Assembly (NCBI GenBank): GCA_033002965.1 | Contig: JAURVB010013809.1 | Span: forward strand, 48,442 to 112,441 | DNA: 64,000 bases | Origin: Piper betle | Taxonomy: Eukaryota > Streptophyta > Magnoliopsida > Piperales > Piperaceae | Direction of reading: 5' to 3' | Shown here: one piece after another, positions 35,640 through 47,298 of the stretch | Numbering within the stretch: position 1 is the stretch's first letter | Layout: every line of letters begins with the position of its first letter | Translations under genes and position numbers: made by a program | The notes under the pieces: generated by a model | Seen by the model: the letters and a program-made list of their open reading frames with translations, nothing else | What the model was told of the DNA's origin: nothing | Database searches by the model: none

Positions 35640-35790
35640 TTGCCCATTATAAGATCTTGGCCTAAAGTGGTCATAAGATCTATGGGTTAAGTATGAGGTG
35701 AGAGATTCAATTCCTCGTGGGAGTGATTGTGTAATGTTCGTCTTGTAAGTCTCTGGGCGTTGGGTGTGAAATGACCTGTCCTAATTAATG
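35640..35790 (+). mobile_element. Possible tRNA-derived SINE
   Basis: Contains TTGGCCTAAAGTGGTCA (A-box-like) near 35665, followed about 45 bases later by GAGATTCAATTCCTCG (B-box-like) near 35702. This arrangement resembles a plant SINE head. No clear poly-A tail or flanking duplication was found. Could also be a chance similarity. Confidence 0.35.
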
Positions 35791-35799
35791 CAAACTTAT

Positions 35800-36180
35800 A
35801 AATTTATTGTCTTAGTTATTTTTTTAAAAATAATTAATTAAATTAAAGATCATAAATATATACACACTATTATATTATATCTCACCCTAATAAATATTAG
35901 ATGTGAGATTAATATTCAGAGATGTTATATTCTCTTGACCTTAAAGAAATTCTGTTTCTGAAATTTCTTTTTGACTCTTGAGTTTACTAATTTATATTTA
36001 AATAGACTCCTATTATCCAATATGGTTCTGAGTTAGATCTAATACCATCTATAATAACACGACTTTAAATGGGGTGTCAAATATTTAAAAATAATTAATT
36101 AAGTTAAAGATTATAAATATATTTTTATTAATATATTAAATTTTATCCTAATAAATATTAGATATGAGACTAATTTTATA
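35800..36180. repeat. Pair of AT-rich direct repeats (~95 bp)
   Basis: 35825-35915 and 36090-36176 share TAATTAATTAA, AAAGATxATAAATATAT, CCTAATAAATATTAGAT and GTGAGA/ATGAGA. The spacing of about 270 bases and the intervening TTCTGAGTTAGATCT are reminiscent of a decayed TRIM. No firm ends. Confidence 0.4.
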
Positions 36181-36594
36181 ATGTCTTGTAGGGTGAGAGT
36201 GTGAGTGTTGGAGTTGGGTTACTTCGGAGGTGTGGGGGATTGCCTTAAAGAATAGAAACATTTTCCCGTTATAAATTTTTGACTTCTTTCAAGAGTCGGG
36301 GCAAAAAATGAAAAGGGATCAAACTCTATATATTTTATAATATTTAATAAAAGATTTCAAAGAGTACCTTGACCACTTTGAATTTTTCCAATATTACAAT
36401 GCCAACATGTTTATTACTCGTAATCGTTTAAATCTTATATTTTTCCAATCGAATCAAAATAACAATTAAACATTCTATAAAGCGAACAATATGTTATCAG
36501 GGAATAGTAAGAAAATCATCTCCTCATTTTATACATAGCCACAACTTGGAAATAATAATGACATCGATATTGTTATTGTCAATATGTATAAACA

Positions 36595-36860
36595 TATATG
36601 GTGGATATAGCCCTACATTGAAAATTAACGTGGTGGCCTCGTAATTACACCGACAGCAGCTATTTGCGGGTACACACGTTTGCCAAGAATGCCAAGAACT
36701 GTAGATGTCGATCTACCGCTGGTCCGGGAGTAAGAATTTAATGTCTTGAAGTCCGTTTTACTCTCTAAATGTTGATACAGGAAGCCAAAATAGAGTAAAT
36801 TGTGCTGGAGATAATATATGATCATGATAAGCTTTAAAAAGGTGTAGATGCTTCTGGCAA
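36595..36860. repeat. First copy of a ~1-kb-spaced duplication
   Basis: Matches 37610-37885 in the same orientation: GGTGGATATA, CCCTACATTGA, GCTGGTCC, TGAAGTCCATTTTAC/TGAAGTCCGTTTTAC, CTCTAAATGTTGATA, GAGATAATAT, CCTTAAAAAGGTGTAGATG. Function unknown. A minus-strand open stretch (36625-36825) is partly shared with the other copy up to KTDFKTLNS. Confidence 0.7.
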
Positions 36861-37184
36861 GAAAGTTACTCTTACATTCTCAATTACAATTTACGGAGAG
36901 TGCATTGCATAATGTATTTAATAGTTTGCAATATTTGACTTTAATAAGGACCCACAATGCACAACTTATGCGCAAAATTGCTTAGTCGAGCATTATTTCT
37001 CTAAAATCCCTCAAAGCCCGTTTATTGCAAAACGAATGTGGTATATGATAATTGGAATGATCCAACTCAATTGCAAATCCATGGCTTAAATCATTTTCAA
37101 TGGCTTAGACAAAGTGCAAACTTATGGATCTATTTCACCCTTCCAAAATAAATAGAGCCTTATATATATTGCTATTATGTATAG

Positions 37185-37600
37185 GGAAAATTTTATACGA
37201 ATTACATCTCATATAGGTTATACGAGTTACATATTTAATTCTAACATTTTTTAGCAAGTTTTATAAAATTATATTATATATATATTAAAAGTAGGTCCAT
37301 AAGTAGGAAGTTGATAAAATTTTATCTATTTTTGACATTATTATGACATATTTTTTAATTTTAAAAAGATGTACAAGTTAATAGATATTTTAAAATTAAT
37401 TTTTATTATAATTACTTTGATAATTAAGATGAAAAATGTTAAAAATATTAAACTATATTGAAATTTTATAATTATCCTTATTATTTATTATTTTATTTAT
37501 CTATGTAATTTTTGAATTGTAGAATCCACTAAATTATCCAAACTAAAGGTGTAGTTCATATAAAGTATATGAGGTGTAGCTCACGTGTATAGGGCTCATA
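37185..37600. mobile_element. MITE-like element with imperfect terminal inverted repeats
   Basis: The left end ACGAATTACATCTCATAT (about 37198) and the reverse complement of the right end (about 37560-37595, ACGTGAGCTACACCTCATAT) are inverted partners over about 40 bases, roughly 70% alike. The interior is AT-rich and non-coding. A similar end motif occurs near 45300 (GCTATACCTCGTATAGC). Confidence 0.4.
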
Positions 37601-37609
37601 TGTATAACA

Positions 37610-37885
37610 TATGTGGTGGATATAATTCGAGGAACATGCCCTACATTGATAATTAATATGGTGGCTTTCTAATTACGTAGACAACTGAGATTGCATGTAC
37701 ACGCGTTTGCGTAGACTACATGGGACTAACGTTGTCGACCTGCTGCTGGTCCAGGAGGAAGAGAATTCAATAATGTATTGAAGTCCATTTTACACTCTAA
37801 ATGTTGATATAGTAAACTAAAAAGAGAGAAAATTGTACTAGAGATAATATGATCATGATCAAGCCTTAAAAAGGTGTAGATGCCA
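37610..37885. repeat. Second copy of the duplication
   Basis: Partner of 36595-36860. The two flank the MITE-like element. Diverged by many substitutions and small gaps, so old. The minus-strand open stretch here ends earlier than in copy 1. Confidence 0.7.
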
Positions 37886-37889
37886 TGTT

Positions 37890-39289
37890 GAAAAAAAAGG
37901 TGTAGATGTCTCAAGGGCTGCTTACACTTTCTCAAAAAGTTTAACCTAATATGACAACCATGTGTCCATGTGACAAATGCACCAATCGGTGGTACTTTTA
38001 TACACGTGAAATGATAATCCATCATTTATAATGTAATGATTTCATGAGAAATTAGTATATTTGGATGTATCATAGTGAAAATGTATTGCCATTTGTGTCG
38101 GGCTATGATCATGGAAGTGCAAGTACTAATGTGGCAAACAAAGGGGGTTTAGTGATGCGTTTGTTGGTGCCATAGGAATGTATTTTGAATCTTATCTAGG
38201 TCATGATGACAATTCAAACCATTTTCTAGACACTCAAGAACCAAATGTTGAGGTTATGGCCTTCTTAAACCTGGATGATCTACAAAATCTAGGTGCTCCT
38301 TCAAAATAAAGAAATTATTATAACAAACACTTAGCATAGGCTTTATATAATCACTTAGTATAGGCTTTATATAATCACTTAGTATAGGTATATAATTGAA
38401 TAATTATTGATAAATAACTTTAAAATAAAAATACAAGAGCAATTCACAAATTAAATGAGGCAAACACGACAAGCTGAATTTCACATGTGATAAATAATTC
38501 ATTGTAATTGAAATATGAATTTAATTCGACCAAGGCAATTATTTCAAACCAAAATTGAATCACTATTCCCAATCCAATTCCTAATTCCATACCTTTGGCA
38601 AATATTTCAACCCAAAAGTATTGGAATAAGGAATAAAATATAATAATTAAACAAAGAAGAACACAAACAATTTTTAAGTGTTTCGCGGATCACTACACTC
38701 TTCTATTCTTTCTAATTAAGAAAAATAAAGTTTCGCTAGTTCCCTTGAGTATACGCATCTCCCTTTTGATCTTAGAGATGGGAATCAACTTATAAGCTCA
38801 AGCTTCTCAAAGTGGTCAACACACTTGCTTGAACAACTATAATGTTAATGAAAATTGCCAATTACAAGAGTAAAAAAATGTAAAATATTAGGAAGCCACT
38901 TTTGATGATTTCTTTAAGGGTTCCAAGCCTATTTATAAAAGAAATAAGTCCCACACTCCTTACACAACGTCTTGGAGGTAAATGAGGAAGAAAACATAAA
39001 ACCAATGGTAAAATGAAGAATTTGTACGTTGTCGATCAGTTTCCAATTGTATTCTGATCGTGCTTCCGAAGAAGCTTCCGATCATTAAACTCGACTTCAT
39101 TACTTTATTTTCTAGCACTTAATATGACTTTTAACCTATCAATTCTTTAATCTTTTGAGTAGATATGACTTGGAGGAATTTTGTATGACTTAATAAAAAC
39201 CTTAGAACCAACATGATTAACAAAGGTAGTCGTTATATGGAGGATGTGAAAATATTTCCCCCTTTGAAGCCACTTTAACATTGTTACAC
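37890..39289. other. No gene recognised
   Basis: AT-rich. Short direct triplication of ATAATCACTTAGTATAGG-like units at about 38335-38390. Otherwise nothing with a recognisable domain; may include the 5' part of the CACTA element that follows. Confidence 0.4.
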
Positions 39290-39975
39290 ATTAATCTCAA
39301 AAAACCGCCACTGCCCTAGCATATGATCACTTCATAGCAACCTTCAAGTGTTGGTTACCAAAACATAACAAATTATATGTTTCTCTTCCGGCCACAAAAA
39401 GATTATTAACAAAATTAGGTTTGAGTATGGTGAAGATATGTGGCGCGTCTAAATGATTGTATGTTATCATAAAGATGGGAGTTCGAGTTGAAAGAAATCA
39501 AAGGGTGCTCTGGCTAAGGTTATTGGTATCTGCGAATAACTTCAAGGTTTCAAAGCCTCTTCATGTCATGGAAGATAGTCGAATATACGTCATGGCACAA
39601 GGTTTCAACTATTACACCAGGGATTATGACACACCCTCCTATGGACAAGCCTTGAAGCACTTTGATAACACTTATCTAGATTTTGCTTCTAAAACTTGGA
39701 ATGTAAGGTTGGGCTTGTGTGCTAATAGCTTTAGTTGTAATACCTCAATTTACCCGAATATGGACCAAACCAAGTTCTTATAATTCGGAAAGCTATTTGT
39801 TAGGCTATTGATTCAGACTACAATACAAAGGTGGATCTCAACCCTCAATGTGGCTTAAAACAAAAACCCTAGGAGTTATTACACGATGCATGCTAATCAT
39901 TTATACTACAAGTGGAAAGTTTGACTTAATGGGGCTCCTATTATGAGTACTCTGAGTCATAAGAGTGGCAACACT
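39290..39975 (+). pseudogene. CACTA (En/Spm) transposase (TNP2-type) fragment
   Basis: From 39457 to 39783 an open stretch encodes KHFDNTYLDFASKTWNVRLGLCANSFS, the well-known TNP2 block that precedes the catalytic domain of CACTA transposases. Just upstream, in other frames, lie LNDCMLS and KLGLS-like codons (about 39410-39480), the preceding TNP2 block. Stops and frameshifts break it. The solo LTR at 39981 interrupts whatever followed; the remainder may resume at 42823. Confidence 0.6.
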
Positions 39976-39980
39976 TATCC

Positions 39981-42817
39981 TGTAAAACCCGTGACTCGAG
40001 TCAGAGTTTTTACGGGAGTGAACCAGTCGGTTCGAGTCGAGTCAGCTTCATGGACCGCGAGCTGGGTTGAGGCCAGCTGTGAGTTATGAGCAATGAGGGT
40101 CATGTATGCTCAAGTGTATGATGATAACGCCTGAAAGATGATGAAAAAAATGGGTTATCAAGTATATGGAGGTATGCAGTTTTGATTGTTATTTTTATTT
40201 GATCGAAGAATAGTTTTAGGCCGAATAACGAATTAGGACGCGTTTGACGATATTCGGGTGGGTTATTAGTTATAGAGCATGTCATTTGGATGTTATTGTG
40301 TTTGTTTTATTTTATAGAATTTTTCCATATTTTTCTAGATTTGTTTTAGAATTTATTACGAACCAGTTATTATTTTGACTCGAGTAGGAATCGAGTCAAT
40401 ACTTATTTACGAAAATGCCATCGCACACACTTCTTCTTCCTCCCGACCCTTTTTTCTCCAAAACCCTATCCACCGCCGCCGCCCCTTGTGGTCGCCGCCG
40501 CCGCCGCTGCCGACGCCGTGCTGCCGCCAATCGACGCCGCCCCGCCCCGCCGTGAAGTCGCCGTGCCGCCACGACCCACCCCGGCCACTGCCTCGCCGCC
40601 ACGACGCCGGATTTGCCCCACGAACCGCGACGCTCCGCCCGTCGATTCCGCCGCCGTTCGGCCGCCGTCGCCGCCGCTGCGACCACCAGTACCACCCCCT
40701 TGACCTTGCCGACATTTCCCCCATCCTCCCGACCGCCGTCGAGGCCGGCCGGAGCCTCGATCGGAGCACACCGCCGCCGCCGCCCGTTTTCGACACCGCC
40801 GCCGACGGCCATCGCCGCCTCGGTTGCTCTGTTTGACACCGCCATCGGACCAAGCTCGTCGAGCTGGTGCCGATAGACCCCCTGATTGCCCCGTCCCGAA
40901 TCATCGCCGGAAAACCGTCGGAATCCGCCGGAAAACCGCCGGAACTGCCAGAAAATTGGATTCGTGGGAAATTCGCCGGATCATCCGCCGAACGCACCCA
41001 ATCCAATCTGATCGGACTTCGGACGCCGCTAGGTGCCGAATTCGAGTTTCGAGCCGCGAAACGGAAACCCTAGCCGTCGCCGATTTTCGACGACGCGAGG
41101 TATAATTTATTTTAACTTAATTAATTGAAAGTATTGATTATTAGAATTTGCATGCTAGGATTGATGAATTGTGCATTGTAATTACTATATATAAATGTAG
41201 ATTTGATTTAGGATAAAAATATGAAATTTGTTTGAATTGTGTGGTGTTAAAAATAGAAGTTATGAAACTAATTAGGGTTATTAGGTAATAATCATGATCT
41301 AATGCAAACTAGCCTAATTAGACTTGCTAGAATTGATATAGATTGATGTGTGTTGATTGATGAGTGATTGTGTTGATTATGTGCATGCTATAGGATGTGT
41401 GATTCATCATGCGGGCGTTAGTTTTTAGCTTGATTGTGTAGGTACGGTGTAGGAGCTCGCCGCCTAGGCGCGTGGACCCGTTTGGAGCTTCTACCAGGTC
41501 CGTTTAGGACTCGTTCTCTGTTTTACGCTACTCTATTGAATATTTGATTTATCATGTGCAGGACGAGTTAAGTGGCGTTTTATCGGATCCCACTTAACTC
41601 GGGCCATTTAACCAACAGTTTTATTTCGGATTAATAACCCTCGAGGATGAGATCCCTCGAGTTTGTTTTCGAACTTCAGATCCAGCTCACGATGCCTTCG
41701 GGCCTATTGTATAAATCCCAACCCAGGCCTATATATATATAGTTTTCGTGTTTTCGGTGAGAGATGGAATGAGGGTTACTTGCGGCCACGTCTTCAGATA
41801 GGGCGTGTGCCCGGAAGAGCGGGCTCTGGAGCTGGGGAGAACCCACTTCGTTCCCGAAGGATCCGGACAACTCCACCTTTGAGTTCCTCAAACCCGGAGA
41901 AGTGTGGAGGTTTACGGGTACTGCAATGCAGCGCATGTCTAGACTTGTGGTTCAAAGGGTACTGAAGGCGACTGCCTGAGAGTGCTCGGCCTTTGTGCTC
42001 AAGGCCAGGAGAAATATGGAAGGTGCAGAGGGCGGTAAGGAATGAAATTTGATGCGAGAAGCAATAGAGAAATGGCCAAGGTATGAGAATGAGAAAGATA
42101 GGGGGACGCTGTCGACCCGAGGGCGACGGCCCGACGACGACGGCTCCCGTATGTGCCCTGATGAGAGTTCTTGAGGAAGTATATGGTTTTGATTCAACAG
42201 GAGAGTTTGCTCTCCTGTGCCAGATTGATATTAGTTATTTTCCGGGCCGGTAACACTCGTTACTGACGGTTTTTCTATATATATGTAGGTGAGGAATGCG
42301 AGCGATGAAAGCTGTCGGGACTGCGGAGGAGCAGCACGGAACCGCGCACACATGTACCTGCCGCGTGTAATGTATAATGATGGTTGTTTAATGCTGTGTG
42401 GATGATTATTACAATGTTTTTGTCTTGATGAATTACTTGTTATGAAACGAACTGATAAATATGGATGAGTAGGGAGCCTTGGAGTTCAGACTCGGCTCGG
42501 GTAAAAATGAATGAGATAATGATTTAATGTCATGGTAGATTATTATGTGTTATCGTATTTTCATAAAATATTATATATTTTCTTTTGGTTTCTCATTTAT
42601 TATTTTGTCTTGTTTTTGCTTGTACATCACAGCATGCATGTAGGACCGCGTTAGAACCCAATCCTTCTCATTCATGCATTTCATATTTGCATCTTCATCT
42701 TGAGACGCCGAGAGTAGATCCTGGTCGGCTTAACCGAATCTAGTAGATTAACGAACGGTTCGGTCGCCGGTGACATTTCCGGGTCGGTTCACGGGTGAGC
42801 CGAAACGGGGTGTTACA
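39981..42817 (+). mobile_element. Solo LTR, family A, TSD TATCC
   Basis: Begins TGTAAAACCCG at 39981 and ends CGGGGTGTTACA at 42817 (2837 bp). Perfect duplications TATCC lie at 39976-39980 and 42818-42822. It is collinear, in opposite orientation, with 25120-27960, and many blocks look near identical (GAGTTAAGTGGCGTTTTATC near 41565), so both are recent. The GC-rich ORFs at 40396-41105 are LTR sequence. Confidence 0.93.
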
Positions 42818-42822
42818 TATCC

Positions 42823-43440
42823 TGTAACTAAGATGATGACTTTACATATGTAATGTGTGCTCGTATCTACAACAACGGCTGGATGCCTTATTGAGGGCAC
42901 AATAGACACCCATCCTGTAATTTGGAGGTCAGAACTTAATATTGCTAAAACATGGTCCAATTCTTATGCTTAGTTTCATCTCTGTATTAAGTAGTTTATT
43001 ACATGATGCTAGCCACTTAAGGGTAGAGTCACCGGTCATGATTACCTATTCTATATACCCCATATATGTACTACAAGTAATTACTAACACATAGCATTCT
43101 TTTAAGTGTTAGGTCATTATACCTTTAAAATATGTACCCTTTGGCTTAGGATTTTATTTATTGTTCGGTTTAGTTTGGCCTTTAGTTTGATTCAATTTAC
43201 CTTTTTCATTTGATTTAGTTGGCTTGATTTTTGGCTCTCGGTACTATGGAGAGTTGGCGTTGCTCATACCTTGGCTTGAAAGGTTTTGGCTCATGCGAGT
43301 TCTTATTGGTCTGGTTTTATTTTGCATGTCTTGTGTTTTAGAAATAGTTAATAGGGTTATTTACACGTTAGAAGGGTTTTAAGATAAATTAATCACCAAG
43401 GATATGAATCATCAACACAATAGAAGAAACTCTCACGAGA
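42823..43440. other. No gene recognised; possible CACTA interior
   Basis: Lies between the solo LTR target site and a block of subterminal-type repeats. No protein domain seen. Confidence 0.35.
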
Positions 43441-43474
43441 TTTTTTTTAGTTTAAATAAACAATAAAATTAGTA

Positions 43475-43609
43475 CCATTTTGCCACCGAAATATTTCCGT
43501 GAATATTTGTTATCGTTTTGTCACCGAACTTAATTAGATGTAAAACCTTATGTCACCAAAATTTTGAATGACAAATCCGATGACAAACACCGTTTGTCAC
43601 CGAAAATTT
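43475..43609. repeat. TGTCACCGAAA repeats, CACTA subterminal type
   Basis: Several copies of TTGCCACCGAAA, TTTGTCACCGAAC, TATGTCACCAAAAT and TTTGTCACCGAAAATT in 130 bases, with an inverted ATGACAAA in between. Clustered short repeats of this sort mark the ends of CACTA elements; the transposase remnant at 39.3 kb fits. They abut the PMEI fragment at 43610. Confidence 0.5.
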
Positions 43610-43713
43610 GGTGCTCTTCTTGTCCTCCACCAGCGAGGTGTGAGTGAAGGGCAGGCAAGATGTGATAACAAAGAATGCAAGAAATGTGTAGAAGCTTGTG
43701 TCATGGTTGCCAT
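43610..43713 (-). pseudogene. PMEI N-terminal fragment (signal peptide part), frameshifted
   Basis: The minus-strand ATG at 43713 starts a 104-base stretch matching the first 105 bases of the intact PMEI at 49035-48931: the end TSCLPF...VEDKKST is preserved in one frame, and the hydrophobic signal-peptide part (FYTFLAFFVI) in that frame, but the ATG is shifted by one base. Homology ends abruptly at 43610 against the CACTA-type repeats. A TATATATA stretch (43763-43772) lies upstream at about the place of the paralogue's TATA box. May be the missing 5' part of the fragment at 18422-18871. Confidence 0.75.
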
Positions 43714-43779
43714 TTTAGCCTAGGATGTTTGTAAAATGGGAGGGAGATGATTTGGAGGACCATTTATATATAGTGATCA

Positions 43780-44400
43780 AATTAGAACCAACTAGTAAAC
43801 AATGATTTTGGAAGCTTCTAAGATCCACATTGCGTGTGCTAATTGATTATCCAAGTGTCAGTCAGTGCACCGGAATTTGAGAAAATGATAGACAAGGAAG
43901 CTGATTTAGGCCGGGATAATTAGTTGTCAAGGTTCAAATATGGCTGCCCAAATTGTGCAGCCCAATTGAGACTAGATGTTGACACGATAAAGGATCACTT
44001 GAGTACATACAAAAAACACGCTCATGGTTGAACATTTTTTAAATCGACACACAGTTTGTAATGTTAGCAGATTGTATATAGAACGCCCACAAAGACTAAA
44101 TATATATACATCAATAATTTATAAAATGCATTCGTTCGGGATATGTATTCAAGTCCAAATACGTCGGCTGACAAAATAATCAATAAATAAGGTTCTGCAA
44201 ATGGGAAGCTAAAGGGGAGAGGCCAAGTTCCACGCATCCGTTTTTAATGTGGATAAGCTGCTGGGTCAGCATTGGATGTATTAATAACAGAGAATGATCC
44301 AAAAATGTGGGGGCGGGGAGAAGATATTGATCAGAAAATGCTACAATCTCTACTTGTTCAGGTTGTCCCCATGAATATATGGCAACAACACGCAGGCGTC
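43780..44400. other. No gene recognised
   Basis: Upstream flank of the PMEI fragment. Some similarity to the upstream region of the intact PMEI (both have a TGCACCGG/GTGAACCGGAA-like patch), otherwise nothing. Confidence 0.35.
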
Positions 44401-44404
44401 TCAA

Positions 44405-44745
44405 CATTTAGATGTCTAAAAAACAATATGTGGGTGTATGTTTACGTTGAAAAAAAACCCAATATGTGAGTCTCATGTGTTTTGAAGAAAAAAAAGAACA
44501 ATATGTGGGGGTGTGGTTTTGTTGAAAAAAAAAAAGCAATATGTGGGTTTGTGTTTATGTTGAAAAAAATATATGGGCGCATGTTTTTGTTAAAAAACCC
44601 AATGTGTGGGTGTGTTTATGTTGAAAAAAACCCAATATGTGAGTCTCATGTGTTTTGTTGAAAAAAAAAACAATATGTGAGGGTGTGGTTTTTGTTTAAA
44701 GAAGAAGCATATGTGGGTTGTGTTTATGTTCGAAAAAGATGTGTG
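44405..44745. repeat. A-rich minisatellite
   Basis: About eight imperfect copies of a 35-45 base unit: CAATATGTGGGTGTGTTTATG followed by TTGAAAAAAA. Units alternate between GTTTATGTTG and CTCATGTGTTTTG versions, suggesting a higher-order pair. Confidence 0.9.
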
Positions 44746-44749
44746 GATG

Positions 44750-46135
44750 GGGAAGTTAAGAAGCGGTTTTCCCTGTATAGATTCGTGGTTAGTGTCGTTG
44801 AAGAACAGATAGCAATGGGAGGGAGTGACATGTTTGTGTCACAATGTCACATTTACATGAACAATTAACAGAACAATTGAAACACCAAATTTTCATATTC
44901 GAAAAAATAACAATTCATATTACCGATCACAATTCACAATTCAATTAATAGATCATCTGTAGTGTAATTTGCAAGAAACAATTCAATCACAATTAATTAG
45001 CGGATTCCATTAACATATTCAATTCAAAATTTCTCTTTTATTAATACAAGTAGATGGATATCAGTATTGGAAAGTGAGAATCTATATTAATCTCAAATAT
45101 AGTGACATGCATGATTGCATCACAGTTCAACAAAACATGAGGACTCCTAGGTTATAATTTATACTATTATTGTCTATGTTGTAGATAAAAAGTTGTACGA
45201 AACAAGTGTATAGTTTTCTTGTTAAGAATACTTTAAAAAATAAATATTTAGATGAATTAGAAGAAAAATAATTTTATTTGATATAAAAAAAATTTGAACT
45301 GAGCTATACCTCGTATAGCTTATATGAACTTCGACCCTTAATTTAAACTTTAATTTTTAGTTGGCCTCATGTAATAATGAGATCTATAAATGTCTACATT
45401 TTTTTTATTTTTTTAAACATTAATGTAACTTATTTTTAGATTTTTCAAAATAAACTAATTTAAAAATTAAATTTTATAATAATGATTTTGTTAATTTAGA
45501 TAAAAATTTTAAAAGCTAGCATTAAATTAATTTATATTTTTGTAAGTATCCTAATTAATTATTTATCTCTAAGAGTCAAATGGAGCCACTACAAAAGGAG
45601 TCCTCTATAGGGTTTTAGGTAAAGAATCATAATAGTTCAATTCCAATTTCCAACAATTTTTTAAGTGAATTTTTAAATTATACTAAGCAAGATATCGCGC
45701 TATGTGCAATTTATACTATAAATAAATTTTATTTTTATAGATAAATTATAATTAAATAATGAGTTAGATTATAATAATTTAATATTTTTTATATGGATTT
45801 TAATTATTTAAAGATAGAACTTAATAATTGAGAGAGCAGATAAATTATAATAATTTAAGATATTATTTTTATTTGTTAAAATTTTTACTTTTAATCAAAA
45901 TTCAATATTTAATTTCCCTTTTATTAATAAGAGTAAATATGAAGCCTTGCAAAATACAAGATGTCACCCCCTCCCCAACCCCCCCCACCCATTGCATTTT
46001 TATGTAATTTGTCCTTTTTTCTATATTTTATGCCTTTCTTTATTTCAACATTCTATTTTATGTCTTTTCACACAAGGGAAATGATGTTATAAAATAAAAT
46101 ATCATAAGGTATTTCAACATTCTGCCCACGCTCAC
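44750..46135. other. AT-rich intergenic, no gene
   Basis: Very AT-rich. A possible MITE end near 45300-45345 (see 37185-37600). C-run CCCCTCCCCAACCCCCCCC at about 45967-45987. Nothing else. Confidence 0.4.
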
Positions 46136-46137
46136 AT

Positions 46138-46695
46138 ATGGGTCGTCTTGTTACAAGGACGGCCCAGATTTATTATTCTAAAAAATTCTCCCTTTGCTGG
46201 CGACAATGTCCTGCCACCGTCACGGCTATTGCCCGACCATGCTCCACCCCGACCTTGCCTTGACCCCACCTCGGCTGGCCCCGCCCTGCCACGATTGCCC
46301 CTGCCTGGCCCTAGTTGGCATCCTGTCGTGATCGGCTCCGCCCCGGTGCTGTTGTTGTCCCACTGCAATTACCCCCGCCTCGCCGTGGAGGGGACGGTGA
46401 GGTCTAGGGGAGCAGGGAGGATGGGCGTCTGTGGTGGGGGGGGGAGGGAGGGGGGGGGCGGGGGGGGGGGCCGTGCGGCTAAATTCGGCTGTGCCCTGAG
46501 CGTGTCTTGCCACCGCGCAGCCAGATTTGGCTAGTGGGCCGCCAAATAAGATCACCTACTGCCGAATGTCCTCAGTGGCTGTGTTTTTTTTAAATAGATC
46601 TAGGCCATCCTTATAATGAGATGGCCCAGATCAAATTTTAATTTTTAAAAAATAACAGATCTAAGCCGTTCTTATAATCGGACAGCCCAGACGTG
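46138..46695. repeat. GC-rich island bounded by a repeated palindromic motif
   Basis: A motif of the form GGCCxTCCTTATAATxxGAxGGCCCAGA occurs at about 46139-46170, 46597-46632 and 46657-46692, each partly self-complementary. Between copies 1 and 2 is a GC-rich stretch with ORFs on both strands, of which none has a known domain, and a run of G (46433-46470). Possibly a transposable element with a captured GC-rich fragment. Confidence 0.45.
46433..46470 (+). repeat. G-run, potential quadruplex
   Basis: 38 bases almost only G, broken by single T, A or C: four or more blocks of G3+ with short loops, which fits G-quadruplex rules. Confidence 0.85.
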
Positions 46696-47298
46696 AACCC
46701 GTGGCTAGAAATTTTTTTGTACCCGGCTCACCTCAGCGCCGATCTTACCATTTATCAAATCAGTCAATACTGTTAAGAGGGACGTTGGAAAATTTTCTGC
46801 CACGATTACTGATTTTTTGGGAACTATGGAAATTCGTGACGAGATCTCACTGTCCACGGTAGGAAATTTTATACTTTGTCACGGTGCTCAATCTTCGATC
46901 TCAAAATTTAAATTATAATTTCATTCATCCACCGAAGAGTGGGCCTTGCTCTTAAATATATAGTTTTAGTTACGCTCATATGCCCCAATTTGATCTGCCT
47001 GTCTTTTAGTTGGCATATTGAAAAAGATGTATATAGAGTGAATGAGATTTTCTTAATTATAATTTACAAAAAGTTAATCATGATGTAATGAGATGTAAAA
47101 TTAATTAAAAAACAATCGTCCTTTTATTGGTATTTTTAATAAAAATAAATAAATGAAGATAAAATTTCCTCTTTTCACTTAGGGTGAAGTTTTACTCATA
47201 TTTTAGAATAAATAATTTTAAAATAAATAACTTTTTAATGGAAGACCACTATTTTTTACATCAATTACCATATAGATTTTATGTATTTTTCATATATT

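Noticed and set aside
35665..35720. Functional tRNA gene
   Set aside because: Only A- and B-box-like motifs; no cloverleaf or acceptor stem could be formed by eye.
40396..41105. Six overlapping ORFs of 70-199 codons
   Set aside because: Same GC-rich section of the solo LTR 39981-42817. Proline/arginine-rich products in opposite frames show absence of coding selection.
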